A DNA stretch of 14,365 bases. Origin: Campylobacteraceae bacterium UBA1877 (GTDB lineage Bacteria > Campylobacterota > Campylobacteria > Campylobacterales > Campylobacteraceae). The notes beneath the pieces were generated by a model. The model saw only the letters and a list, made by a program, of their open reading frames with translations. It searched no databases and had not been told where the DNA came from. Positions 8,037 to 14,365 of the stretch are shown here, piece by piece (the first letter of the stretch is position 1; every line of letters begins with the position of its first letter). The stretch is from assembly GCA_002352945.1 (NCBI GenBank), contig DDHL01000004.1:7598-21962 (forward strand), written 5' to 3'. The position numbers were made by a program, and so were the translations under genes.

Positions 8037-9512
8037 TTATATAAGTGGTTTATCCATTTGTGCAGGAATAGGTAAATTCATCAATTTTAAAACTGTTGGT
8101 GCGATATTACTTAATCCACCGCTTTTTACCTTTTTTACTCCAGGGGCGATTACAAAGCAATAAACATCAAAAATAGTATGTTTTGTAAGCTGCTTTCCAT
8201 CGCTTGTTTGCATCGCTTCACAATTTCCATGATCGCTTGTTAAAACGACATTATATCCATATTTTTTTGCATATTCTAGCACTTTTGATAAAGCCAGATC
8301 CACCGCTTCAACAGCCTTAATAGCTGCTTCAAAATTGCCTGTATGTCCAACCATATCGCCATTTGCAAAATTGACAATTACAAAATCATATCCATCTTCT
8401 AAAGCTTTACATGTAGCAAGTCCAACCTCATTTGCACTCATTTGCGGCATTGCATCATAAGTAGCTACTTTTGGACTTGGTATAAGAACCCTTGTTTCAT
8501 TGGGCTCTGGCTCCTCTTTTCCCCCATTGAAAAAGAAGGTTACATGGGCATATTTTTCGGTTTCAGCTGTGTGAAATTGCCGCAAAGATGCATCTGCAAT
8601 TATCTTGGCTAAAGTTGGATCAGGCTGAGAAGATTCAAACATCACTGGATAGGTAAAATTTCTATCATATTGGGTCATTGTTAAAATATGAAGAGGCGTA
8701 AATGGGCGTTTAAAACCTTTAAAATCTTCCTCCCCAAATGCACGCACTAACTGGCGCATGCGATCATTTCTAAAATTGATAAAAATAAGCCCATCATCTG
8801 GCTTTATCCCATCAAAACCTTCAAAAAAGACTGGCTCAATAAACTCATCACCAATGCCATCTTCGTACATTCCTTTAACATACTCTAGCGGAGTTAAATC
8901 TGAGCTAGCTCCTTTTGCACTCATAGCATTATATGCAGCTTCGGTTCTTTCCCATCTATTGTCCCTATCCATTGCATAAAATCGACCAGAAACTGAGCCG
9001 ATTTGTCCAACATCAGCCTCTTCAAGGCGCTTTAAAAAACCTGTTCCTGAAGTTGGATTCACATCTCGACCATCGGTAATTGGATGAAGCCACACCTCCT
9101 TGCCAGCCTCTTTTGCAATCAGAGCAATCTTTTCAAAATGGTCTTGGTGCGAGTGGACTCCGCCATCACTTAAAAGACCAATCACATGGATGCGCTTTGT
9201 TTTTTTAAAAAGCTCAAGTAGTTTTTCATTAGAGGCTAAAGATCCATCTTCAATGGCTTTTGAGATTTTTACTAAGTTTTGATACAAAATCCTACCTGCT
9301 CCAATTGTCATATGACCCACTTCGCTATTTCCCATTTGCCCCTCGGGCAGTCCAACCGCCAATCCGCTCGTTCGAATCAAGCTATAGGGTGTACTCTTAA
9401 AAAGTGCATCATAAGTTGGGGTATTGGCTGCATAAAAGGCGTTATATTCTTTATTGGGATTGTGACCGATTCCATCTGTTATAATCAATAGTGTTTTATT
9501 TGAATATGACAT
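8037..9512 (-). CDS. gpmI: 2,3-bisphosphoglycerate-independent phosphoglycerate mutase
   Basis: It interconverts 3- and 2-phosphoglycerate in glycolysis/gluconeogenesis with two divalent metal ions, usually Mn2+. The 491 residues show the alkaline-phosphatase-like metal site D13 (ITDGIG), the phosphoserine S63 in GNSEVGHMTIG, D386/H390 (NGDMVGH), D427/H428 (SDHGN) and H445 (TKHT). The inserted phosphotransferase domain carries SDGGVHSHQDH (115-125), TDGRDVNPTSG (147-157), GRFYAMDRDNRWER (176-189) and NFRNDRMRQL (246-255). It is first in the minus-strand run; only 12 bases separate it from fabG. Its ribosome site, AAAGAGAG four bases from the ATG, is weaker than its neighbours'. It diverges from mraY across a 132-base promoter region. 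Confidence 0.97.
   Translation of the reverse strand: MSYSNKTLLIITDGIGHNPNKEYNAFYAANTPTYDALFKSTPYSLIRTSGLAVGLPEGQMGNSEVGHMTIGAGRILYQNLVKISKAIEDGSLASNEKLLELFKKTKRIHVIGLLSDGGVHSHQDHFEKIALIAKEAGKEVWLHPITDGRDVNPTSGTGFLKRLEEADVGQIGSVSGRFYAMDRDNRWERTEAAYNAMSAKGASSDLTPLEYVKGMYEDGIGDEFIEPVFFEGFDGIKPDDGLIFINFRNDRMRQLVRAFGEEDFKGFKRPFTPLHILTMTQYDRNFTYPVMFESSQPDPTLAKIIADASLRQFHTAETEKYAHVTFFFNGGKEEPEPNETRVLIPSPKVATYDAMPQMSANEVGLATCKALEDGYDFVIVNFANGDMVGHTGNFEAAIKAVEAVDLALSKVLEYAKKYGYNVVLTSDHGNCEAMQTSDGKQLTKHTIFDVYCFVIAPGVKKVKSGGLSNIAPTVLKLMNLPIPAQMDKPLI
8406..8417. repeat. Iterated palindrome, near copy inside gpmI (two mismatches)
   Basis: TTTACATGTAGC keeps TTTACATGTA of the repeated core and lies inside the gpmI coding region, where the minus strand reads Ala-Thr-Cys-Lys-Ala. 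Confidence 0.4.
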
Positions 9513-9549
9513 CTACTCTCTTTCGTAATACATGTTTTCTTTAAGTGCT

Positions 9550-9555
9550 ATTGTA
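9550..9555 (-). promoter_or_regulatory. Probable -10 box of the gpmI operon
   Basis: TACAAT on the minus strand, within GCATACAATAGC, lies 37 bases ahead of the gpmI start. The iterated palindrome at 9563-9576 lies 8-21 bases further upstream, over the expected -35 area. Confidence 0.55.
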
Positions 9556-9562
9556 TGCAAAC

Positions 9563-9576
9563 TTTTACATGTAAAA
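9563..9576. repeat. Iterated palindrome, copy 2, centred in the gpmI/mraY divergent promoter
   Basis: TTTTACATGTAAAA is an exact 14-bp palindrome, the core TTTACATGTAAA plus one A-T pair. It sits between the two outward-facing -10 boxes (9550-9555 minus, 9598-9603 plus). It is nested in a wider imperfect dyad: AAAC (9559-9562) with GTTT (9579-9582), and CTATTG (9549-9554) with CAATAG (9592-9597). This copy is the best candidate for a working operator. Confidence 0.85.
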
Positions 9577-9597
9577 ATGTTTGTATTTAAGCAATAG

Positions 9598-9603
9598 TAT
9601 ACT
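9598..9603 (+). promoter_or_regulatory. Probable -10 box of the mraY-murD promoter
   Basis: TATACT, 41 bases ahead of the mraY ATG, is a good -10 match. AGGA (9634-9637 region) serves as the ribosome site. The palindrome at 9563-9576 ends 21 bases upstream, again overlapping the -35 area. Confidence 0.55.
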
Positions 9604-9644
9604 AAACTTATGCTTTTAAAAACCCAAAAATATCCAGGATTTAT

Positions 9645-10709
9645 ATGCTATATTGGCTCTATGAAATTTTTTCAATTAACATTTTACAGTACATTACAGT
9701 TCGTGCCGGAATTGGCTTTTTTCTAGCTTTTATAAGCACCGTTTTTATTTTACCCCGATTTATAAGCTGGGCAAAACGTCGAAAAGCAAACCAGCCCATT
9801 TATGAACTTGCCCCTAAAACCCACAAAAAAAAGTCCAATACTCCGACAATGGGAGGACTATTTTTTCTTTTTACTGCCCTTTTTGGAATAATCTTATGTG
9901 CTAGACTTGATAATGGCTACATTATTACAGCCATTATTTGCCTTCTTGGTTTTGGTGTAATTGGCATTAAAGATGATATGGCTAAAATTTTAGGAAACAG
10001 TAATGAAGAGGGGCTCTCTCCTCGCGTAAAAATCACACTTCAGTGCATCATGGGATTGGTTGTTGCTGCTAGTTTATTCTCTTTTACAACCATCTCAACT
10101 GAACTTTTTTTACCCTTTTATAAATTTCCAGTTATGAATCTTGGACTATTTAACCTCATCTTTTGGACACTTGTAATGGTTGCCTCATCCAATGCAGTCA
10201 ATCTTACTGATGGGCTTGATGGCTTAGCAACTGTGCCTTCAATATTTTCCATGCTCTCTTTGGGTGTTTTTATGTATCTTAGTGGCAACGCAGTTTTAAG
10301 CGCCTACTTACTTTTGCCTAAAATTACTGGTGTAGGTGAAATGGTTATAGTTGCTACAAGTCTTATTGGTGCGCTCATGGGATTTTTATGGTACAACTGC
10401 TATCCAGCTGAAATTTTTATGGGCGATACTGGAAGTCTTAGCGTTGGAGCAATTATAGGATATATGGCTATTGTTTCTAAAAATGAGCTTCTTTTAATAC
10501 TCATTGGGTTTGTCTTTGTTCTTGAAACTGTTTCTGTGATATTGCAAGTAGGAAGTTTTAAGACGCGAAAAAAACGGATCTTTCTTATGGCTCCAATCCA
10601 TCACCATTTTGAGATAAAAGGCTGGGCTGAAAACAAAATCATCATCCGATTTTGGATAGTTGCCCTCTTATCAAATCTTATTGCACTTACATCCATTAAA
10701 ATACGATGA
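9645..10709 (+). CDS. mraY: Phospho-N-acetylmuramoyl-pentapeptide transferase
   Basis: MraY transfers phospho-MurNAc-pentapeptide from UDP to undecaprenyl phosphate, making lipid I on the cytoplasmic face of the membrane. The 354-residue protein has about ten hydrophobic segments. Family motifs in order are [14 protein letters not shown] (58-71), the KDD metal/substrate motif with D110 and D111, [10 protein letters not shown] (186-195, with N186, D189 and D192), FMGDTGSLS (258-266, D261), and [14 protein letters not shown] (316-329, His 319-321). The start at 9645 follows AGGA five bases upstream, and its first residues through ITVRAG resemble the epsilonproteobacterial form. It overlaps murD by 4 bases (ATGA), giving a translationally coupled pair. 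The rest of the usual division and cell-wall cluster is absent. Confidence 0.98.
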   Translation: MLYWLYEIFSINILQYITVRAGIGFFLAFISTVFILPRFISWAKRRKANQPIYELAPKTHKKKSNTPTMGGLFFLFTALFGIILCARLDNGYIITAIICLLGFGVIGIKDDMAKILGNSNEEGLSPRVKITLQCIMGLVVAASLFSFTTISTELFLPFYKFPVMNLGLFNLIFWTLVMVASSNAVNLTDGLDGLATVPSIFSMLSLGVFMYLSGNAVLSAYLLLPKITGVGEMVIVATSLIGALMGFLWYNCYPAEIFMGDTGSLSVGAIIGYMAIVSKNELLLILIGFVFVLETVSVILQVGSFKTRKKRIFLMAPIHHHFEIKGWAENKIIIRFWIVALLSNLIALTSIKIR

Positions 10710-11908
10710 GACGTTCACTATTTGGTTACGGTGTCACCACCAAGGCTTTATCAAAACTTGGCAACTGGGATATATATGATGATAGCTTTACATGTAAAAG
10801 TGAAGATGAGTACAAAAACAGGCTTTTGCCCCCTGATGATTTTGATTTTACAAAAAGCTTTTTAGAGATTCCAAGTCCTGGATTTCCTCCCAAACACCCC
10901 CTTGTTAAAAAGGCAAAGCACCTTCAAAGTGAGTACGATTTTTTTGCTCCAAAAATGCCCTTTTCAATTTGGATAAGCGGAACAAATGGAAAAACTACAA
11001 CAACTCAAATGGCAACCAAACTTCTATCACCTCTTGGAGCAGTAAGTGGGGGAAATATTGGAACTCCTTTGGCAAATTTAGACCAAAATGCACCTATTTG
11101 GATTTTAGAGACAAGTTCATTTACTCTTCATTACACAAATATTGCAAGGCCTGACATTTACTTGCTTTTGCCAATTAAGCCCGATCATTTAAGCTGGCAT
11201 GAAAGTTTTCAAGCTTATGAGGCTGCAAAACTAAAACCTTTAGCTAGTATGCGAGATGGAAGTGTGGCTATTGTTCCAAAAGCTTATGAAAATATCCCTA
11301 CAAAAGCTTATGTAATTACTTACAACAATAGTGAAGATTTAGCCAATTTTTTACACTTAGATTTAAAAAATTTCAAGGTTAAAGAGCCCTTTTTAATGGA
11401 TGCTCTTTTGGCCCTTTGTGCTCAGTATATTTTAACAAGAACTTACCAAAAAGAGGTTATGGAAAATTTCAAACTTGCCCCTCACAAACTTCAAGAACTT
11501 CAAGATGCAAAGGGAAGATTGTGGGTAAATGATACAAAAGGCACCAATGTAGATGCAACCATTGAAGCATTAAAACGATACAAAGATTTTAAAATCCACA
11601 TTATCCTAGGTGGGGATGACAAGGGTGTAGATTTAAACGCTCTTTTTAAAGCAATGAAACCTTTACATGTAAAGATATATGCAATTGGCTCAAATACCGA
11701 TAAATTAATCCAACTTGCATCAGAGTATAAAATTGAAGCTAAGGCGTTTTATACTCTTGATAAGGCTGTATCTGCTATTGATTTAGAGCTTGATGCTAGC
11801 GGAGTTGGACTCCTCTCACCCGCAGCCTCAAGTCTTGATCAATTTAGCTCATATGTTGAGCGTGGTGAGAAATTTATCGAACAAATTAAATCAATAAGCT
11901 CACATTAA
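10706..11908 (+). CDS. murD: UDP-N-acetylmuramoylalanine--D-glutamate ligase
   Basis: This cytoplasmic ATP-dependent ligase adds D-glutamate to UDP-MurNAc-L-Ala. The N-terminal UDP-binding part is short (1-85); the ATP-binding centre follows with GTNGKTTTT (92-100), GGNIGTPL (115-122) and ETSSF (135-139). Next come DHLSWH (160-165) and the likely carbamylated K175 in YEAAKLKP. The C-terminal domain has [11 protein letters not shown] (275-285), GGDDKG (302-307) and [22 protein letters not shown] (369-390). At 400 residues it is shorter than the 438 of E. coli, with the P-loop about 20 residues earlier; the missing length is in the N-terminal domain. It starts inside the mraY stop (ATGA). Two exact copies of the TTTACATGTAAA palindrome lie in the coding sequence in different frames. 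Confidence 0.96.
   Translation: MRRSLFGYGVTTKALSKLGNWDIYDDSFTCKSEDEYKNRLLPPDDFDFTKSFLEIPSPGFPPKHPLVKKAKHLQSEYDFFAPKMPFSIWISGTNGKTTTTQMATKLLSPLGAVSGGNIGTPLANLDQNAPIWILETSSFTLHYTNIARPDIYLLLPIKPDHLSWHESFQAYEAAKLKPLASMRDGSVAIVPKAYENIPTKAYVITYNNSEDLANFLHLDLKNFKVKEPFLMDALLALCAQYILTRTYQKEVMENFKLAPHKLQELQDAKGRLWVNDTKGTNVDATIEALKRYKDFKIHIILGGDDKGVDLNALFKAMKPLHVKIYAIGSNTDKLIQLASEYKIEAKAFYTLDKAVSAIDLELDASGVGLLSPAASSLDQFSSYVERGEKFIEQIKSISSH
10787..10798. repeat. Iterated palindrome, copy 3, inside murD
   Basis: TTTACATGTAAA, exact 12-bp palindrome, encodes Phe-Thr-Cys-Lys (residues 28-31 of MurD) in frame ttt-aca-tgt-aaa. Confidence 0.85.
11661..11674. repeat. Iterated palindrome, copy 4, inside murD
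   Basis: CTTTACATGTAAAG, exact 14-bp palindrome. The gene reads it in another frame (tta-cat-gta-aag), giving Leu-His-Val-Lys at residues 320-323 of MurD. Confidence 0.85.
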
Positions 11909-11919
11909 AGTTTGTGATG

Positions 11920-11925
11920 TATAAT
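11920..11925 (+). promoter_or_regulatory. -10 box of the tRNA-Phe promoter
   Basis: A consensus TATAAT lies 18 bases upstream of the tRNA 5' end and 11 bases after the murD stop, as expected for a separately transcribed tRNA with a short leader. Confidence 0.65.
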
Positions 11926-11943
11926 TTCACTTCTTCTTTTGGT

Positions 11944-12019
11944 GGCTGGATAGCTCAGTCGGTAGAGCAGCAGACTGAAAATCTGCGTGTCGGCAGTTCG
12001 ATTCTGCCTCCAGCCACCA
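11944..12019 (+). tRNA. tRNA-Phe (anticodon GAA)
   Basis: A complete 76-base cloverleaf with encoded CCA. Acceptor stem GGCTGGA (11944-11950) pairs with TCCAGCC (12009-12015), discriminator A12016 and CCA 12017-12019. D stem GCTC/GAGC is at 11953-11956 and 11965-11968. Anticodon stem GCAGA/TCTGC encloses loop CTGAAAA with anticodon GAA at 11977-11979. The T arm is GGCAG-TTCGATT-CTGCC. It decodes UUU and UUC. It lies after murD with its own -10 box. Only three bases separate the CCA end from the stop codon of the converging c-di-GMP gene, and no terminator is visible, so 3' processing or read-through antisense to that gene is expected. No att-like repeat or integrase is next to it. Confidence 0.98.
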
Positions 12020-12022
12020 CTT

Positions 12023-13786
12023 TTAAATCAATGAAGCAGCTGCAACAAAACCATCTTTGTGAATTTTAGCCTGTTTTTTAAGTCGTGCACAGGTTTTTGC
12101 TACAACCTCTTCGTCGTGCATATGCTCTTTATCTGTATTTACAACAAGCATGGCAGCACTAACTGAAAGAATTGGATATCTTCTAACCTGCCCGTATCTA
12201 TCCTTAGCTAAAATATATCCATCTTCTCGCTCTTTATTTGAATAAAAGCTCTCCACATCGCTTCTAAATTTTTTTATGATTTTTTTCATTTCACAATATG
12301 CTCTATTAAAATCTTGCTCCATTTTCCAACCCAAAAAGAAATCATCCCCTCCAATATGGCCAATAAAAACCTCGCTTTTTAATCTATTTGAAGCCTTTTT
12401 TAAAATATCTGCAAAAAGCTTTATAACCCTATCTCCACTGCGAAAGCCGTAATAGTCATTAAAGGGTTTAAAATTATCCATATCAAAATAGACTAATGCC
12501 CATTTTGCCGGAGTTAAAAGTATCTCATTTATATAAGCATTAATTGCTCGATTTCCCATGAGACCAGTAAGCGGGTTTTGATCTTTTGCATTTAAAAGGT
12601 TTTTTTCATTTATGATTTCAAGCAAAACTTTGGCATTTAAAAAGCCCAAATAAACCCCATTTTCTACAACTATAACTCCTTCATTTTCTGCACTATTTGC
12701 ATAAATTTTTAAAATTTTCTCTAAACTGTCATTTGCATCTACAATTCCACATGAAGAAGTAAGCTCTTTAATGCTCCCTTTTGTCTGATTGTACAAAAGT
12801 GACCAGCCATACGGAGAGTAGATATAAGCTTTTAAATCTTCCTCTTTAATCACTCCAAGAGGCATCTTATCTTCGTCTAAAACCGGCACTAAACGAGCTT
12901 TGATATCATTTCGAAAAAGTCTTTGAATAGTCTTTAGGCTCTCATTTTCTTTTACATAAGCCAAAGGTTCAATTCGAGATTTGATATTGCTCTTTTTTTG
13001 ATTATTTCTCTTTTCTTGTACAAATAAAAGCTCAATTTCATCATATTTTCGCATCAATTTTGCAACTTTTTTTGTCGGCTTTGCTACAAAGTAACCCTGA
13101 ATCATCGTACAGCCCAAATTGCGACAAGCCAAAAAATCCTCTTTTGTCTCCACACCCTCTGCAATTACTCCAATACCAAGACTTTGAGATATTTCTAATA
13201 TATTTTGCAAAAAAAGACGCTTTTTTGCACTTTTTGCAATACCATCTATAAAAAATCTATCAATCTTAATAAAATCTGGCTCAGCATTGTATAAAGCCTG
13301 CAGTCCCGAATAGCCCACTCCAAAATCATCAATTGCCATCCTATAGCCATGCTGCTTATAGATGTTAAGAGTTAACTGATCAAATGATGCAAAGACCATC
13401 TGTTGATGCTTTTCGGAGAGTTCAAAACAGATTGCCTCCTTTGGCAGACCTAAAGCATGCAAAATATCTGTAGTTTTTCCCGATTGAAAATTTGGCATCA
13501 ATGGAGTGCGGTTATCTAAATTGTAAAAGATTTTAATCTCTTTATAAAAAGGAATTTGGAGAAATTTTTCTAAAACTTTGCGCCGTAAAGCCAGCTCCAA
13601 ATCAAAAAGAACCTTTTGATTATAAGCTGCATCAAAGAGTGCATCAATACTTGCAAAGCCAACATTACTGACATTTCGCATCAATGCCTCAACGGCATAA
13701 ATTTGTCCGCTATAAGCATTAACTATGGGTTGAAAGGCGTAATCAATTCCATCTATACACTTTTTCCACCTCTTATCCAAAACCAT
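12023..13786 (-). CDS. Cyclic-di-GMP signalling protein with EAL, CBS-pair and GGDEF domains
   Basis: The 587-residue protein has no membrane segment and joins c-di-GMP breakdown and synthesis domains. EAL phosphodiesterase (about 10-245): E33 in EALMR, N89, E122 in FELSE, D153/D154 in DDFGVGYS, K174 in KID, E210 in AEGVET and Q230. All the usual metal and catalytic residues are present, so it is probably active. A likely CBS pair spans about 268-395, with PVLDEDKMPLGVI (301-313) and VIVVENGVYLGFL (371-383) as its recognisable strands. The GGDEF domain (about 400-585) has NPLTGLMGNR, FDMDNFKPFNDYYG (434-447) and the signature GGDDF (479-483), which still fits the GG[D/E][D/E]F rule. The inhibitory RxxD site is absent. 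EAL first and GGDEF last is the reverse of the common order. AAGGGC precedes the ATG within a potential stem-loop. The gene ends against tRNA-Phe. Confidence 0.92.
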   Translation of the reverse strand: MVLDKRWKKCIDGIDYAFQPIVNAYSGQIYAVEALMRNVSNVGFASIDALFDAAYNQKVLFDLELALRRKVLEKFLQIPFYKEIKIFYNLDNRTPLMPNFQSGKTTDILHALGLPKEAICFELSEKHQQMVFASFDQLTLNIYKQHGYRMAIDDFGVGYSGLQALYNAEPDFIKIDRFFIDGIAKSAKKRLFLQNILEISQSLGIGVIAEGVETKEDFLACRNLGCTMIQGYFVAKPTKKVAKLMRKYDEIELLFVQEKRNNQKKSNIKSRIEPLAYVKENESLKTIQRLFRNDIKARLVPVLDEDKMPLGVIKEEDLKAYIYSPYGWSLLYNQTKGSIKELTSSCGIVDANDSLEKILKIYANSAENEGVIVVENGVYLGFLNAKVLLEIINEKNLLNAKDQNPLTGLMGNRAINAYINEILLTPAKWALVYFDMDNFKPFNDYYGFRSGDRVIKLFADILKKASNRLKSEVFIGHIGGDDFFLGWKMEQDFNRAYCEMKKIIKKFRSDVESFYSNKEREDGYILAKDRYGQVRRYPILSVSAAMLVVNTDKEHMHDEEVVAKTCARLKKQAKIHKDGFVAAASLI

Positions 13787-13831
13787 TGTGCGCCCTTGAG
13801 CATAAAATTGCTCACTATATTAACGCACAAT
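13785..13831 (-). promoter_or_regulatory. Stem-loop covering ribosome site and start codon of the EAL-GGDEF gene
   Basis: In the minus-strand message ATTGTGCG (13831-13824) pairs exactly with CGCACAAT (13792-13785), the latter including the first two bases of the ATG. Inside it TGAGC (13814-13810) pairs with GCTCA (13801-13797). The AAGGG ribosome site lies between the inner and outer stems, so folding would hide both it and the start codon. The same 8-bp inverted repeat could instead be a protein operator. No known riboswitch class was recognised. Confidence 0.45.
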
Positions 13832-13837
13832 AGTTTC

Positions 13838-13843
13838 AATATA
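13838..13843 (-). promoter_or_regulatory. Possible -10 box of the EAL-GGDEF gene
   Basis: TATATT on the minus strand in the 69-base gap. A start 7 bases downstream would fall at about 13831, the first base of the outer stem. TATAGT further down is an alternative -10, and read-through from the upstream gene is also possible. Confidence 0.35.
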
Positions 13844-13855
13844 ATTACCAAAAAA

Positions 13856-14365
13856 CTAATCTAGCCATTTCTCTTTTTGCTCTTGATTTTCTACGCTTCG
13901 GCCTAATTGCTGATGCAATTTCCAATAAAACGCAACAAATTGGCGCACTTTTTCATCTTTTGGCCAATAGATTCCATCTGCATCTTTTGTTAGATAATCA
14001 AATAAAAACTCTTTTGCATCCCTTTTTTGGGCATAGCAAAGAGCCAATTTGCGATAGGTTTTTTTATACAACGCCTTTGCAGCTTCGTACATGTCCATCT
14101 TTACATGTAAAGCCTCATTTTCATATGCCAAAACTCCACTCTCAAACAAAACGCAAAGATGCATCAATCCTTCGCAATAATACGGTTCAACCTCGCCGGT
14201 TTTCATCCAAGCAATCAAGCCAACAGCCCTTTTTATCGTATCGCTAAGCACATAAGAAGCCACTGCTTTATCTTCATCATTTTCAAAAAATGTAATCAAT
14301 CCGCCAAGAGTTGCCTTAAACTCTTCAATATTTTTAAATACTCCTGAACTATTCATAACCGATTC
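13856..14365 (-). CDS. Unrecognised helical cytoplasmic protein (start uncertain, may continue past the window)
   Basis: The frame gives 166 residues from an ATG at 14356, but it stays open to the window edge and no good ribosome site precedes that ATG in the nine bases available, so the true start may lie outside. I do not recognise the family. The protein has no signal peptide or membrane segment. It is rich in Lys and Glu, appears almost wholly helical, and has aromatic-rich stretches (residues 59-72 and 129-148, WPKDEKVRQFVAFYWKLHQQ) and two cysteines close together (C61, C68). The tail (154-166) is highly charged. It lies 69 bases upstream of the EAL-GGDEF gene on the same strand, so they may share a transcript. 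Bases 14099-14112, an exact copy of the iterated palindrome, encode Leu-His-Val-Lys (83-86). A flagellar or chaperone-like role is possible from helicity but not supported. Confidence 0.8.
   Translation of the reverse strand, partial: ESVMNSSGVFKNIEEFKATLGGLITFFENDEDKAVASYVLSDTIKRAVGLIAWMKTGEVEPYYCEGLMHLCVLFESGVLAYENEALHVKMDMYEAAKALYKKTYRKLALCYAQKRDAKEFLFDYLTKDADGIYWPKDEKVRQFVAFYWKLHQQLGRSVENQEQKEKWLD
14099..14112. repeat. Iterated palindrome, copy 5, inside the unrecognised gene
   Basis: CTTTACATGTAAAG, exact 14-bp palindrome, read on the minus strand as tta-cat-gta-aag (Leu-His-Val-Lys), the same frame as copy 4 but in an unrelated protein. Confidence 0.85.

Noticed and set aside
11944..12019. 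tRNA-Phe as an integration site of a mobile element
   Set aside because: No integrase and no repeated 3' tRNA end are found in the flanking sequence; neighbours are ordinary chromosomal genes.
4707..14111. Regular spacing of the palindrome (about 0.9-1.2 kb or twice that)
   Set aside because: Gaps between centres are roughly 2573, 1126, 1158, 1223, 875 and 2438 bases if near copies are counted; too few points to claim a period.
1..14365. CRISPR array, toxin-antitoxin pair, phage or secondary-metabolite genes
   Set aside because: No spaced direct repeats and no matching protein families on either strand.

Overview
The window reads as ordinary chromosomal DNA of a free-living epsilonproteobacterium (Campylobacterota). 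Reasons: AT-rich, tightly packed genes; AAGGAG-type ribosome sites and promoters recognisable mainly by their -10 box; a petABC bc1 operon whose cytochrome c subunit is a membrane-bound diheme protein; and a gene order (murD-mraY against gpmI-fabG...acpP-fabF-accA, and mnmG next to petABC) that from memory resembles Campylobacter. No phage, IS, CRISPR or toxin-antitoxin gene was seen. The genus cannot be fixed from sequence alone.

Layout. 1-1768 (+): 3' part of mnmG, a tRNA wobble-uridine modification enzyme. 1769-1973: short spacer with degenerate tandem repeats and the likely petABC promoter. 1974-4604 (+): petA, petB and petC, a complete cytochrome bc1 complex, closed by a strong terminator at 4612-4641. 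4756-9512 (-): a tight gene run transcribed gpmI-fabG-acpP-fabF-accA, joining a glycolytic/gluconeogenic mutase to the core of fatty-acid synthesis. 9513-9644: divergent promoter region. 9645-11908 (+): mraY and murD, overlapping by 4 bases, for lipid I and UDP-MurNAc-Ala-Glu synthesis. 11944-12019 (+): tRNA-Phe(GAA). 12023-13786 (-): an EAL-CBS-GGDEF cyclic-di-GMP protein, tail to tail with the tRNA. 13856 to the right edge (-): an unrecognised helical protein. No stretch over 300 bases lacks a gene.

The genes cover respiration (menaquinol or quinol to cytochrome c), lipid and cell-wall precursor supply, translation and second-messenger signalling. No defence or biosynthetic island is visible. 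The one signal that ordinary genes do not explain is a 12-14 bp palindrome, TTTACATGTAAA. It occurs five times exactly, plus two near copies, in the right two thirds of the window. It falls in coding sequence in different reading frames, in a convergent spacer and in the centre of the gpmI/mraY divergent promoter. It looks like a highly iterated palindrome or a global DNA-binding or modification site, and it is the best lead here. Secondary leads are a Rieske protein lacking both potential-raising hydrogen-bond residues, a b6-like haem-ligand spacing in cytochrome b, and a stem-loop that would bury the start of the c-di-GMP gene.
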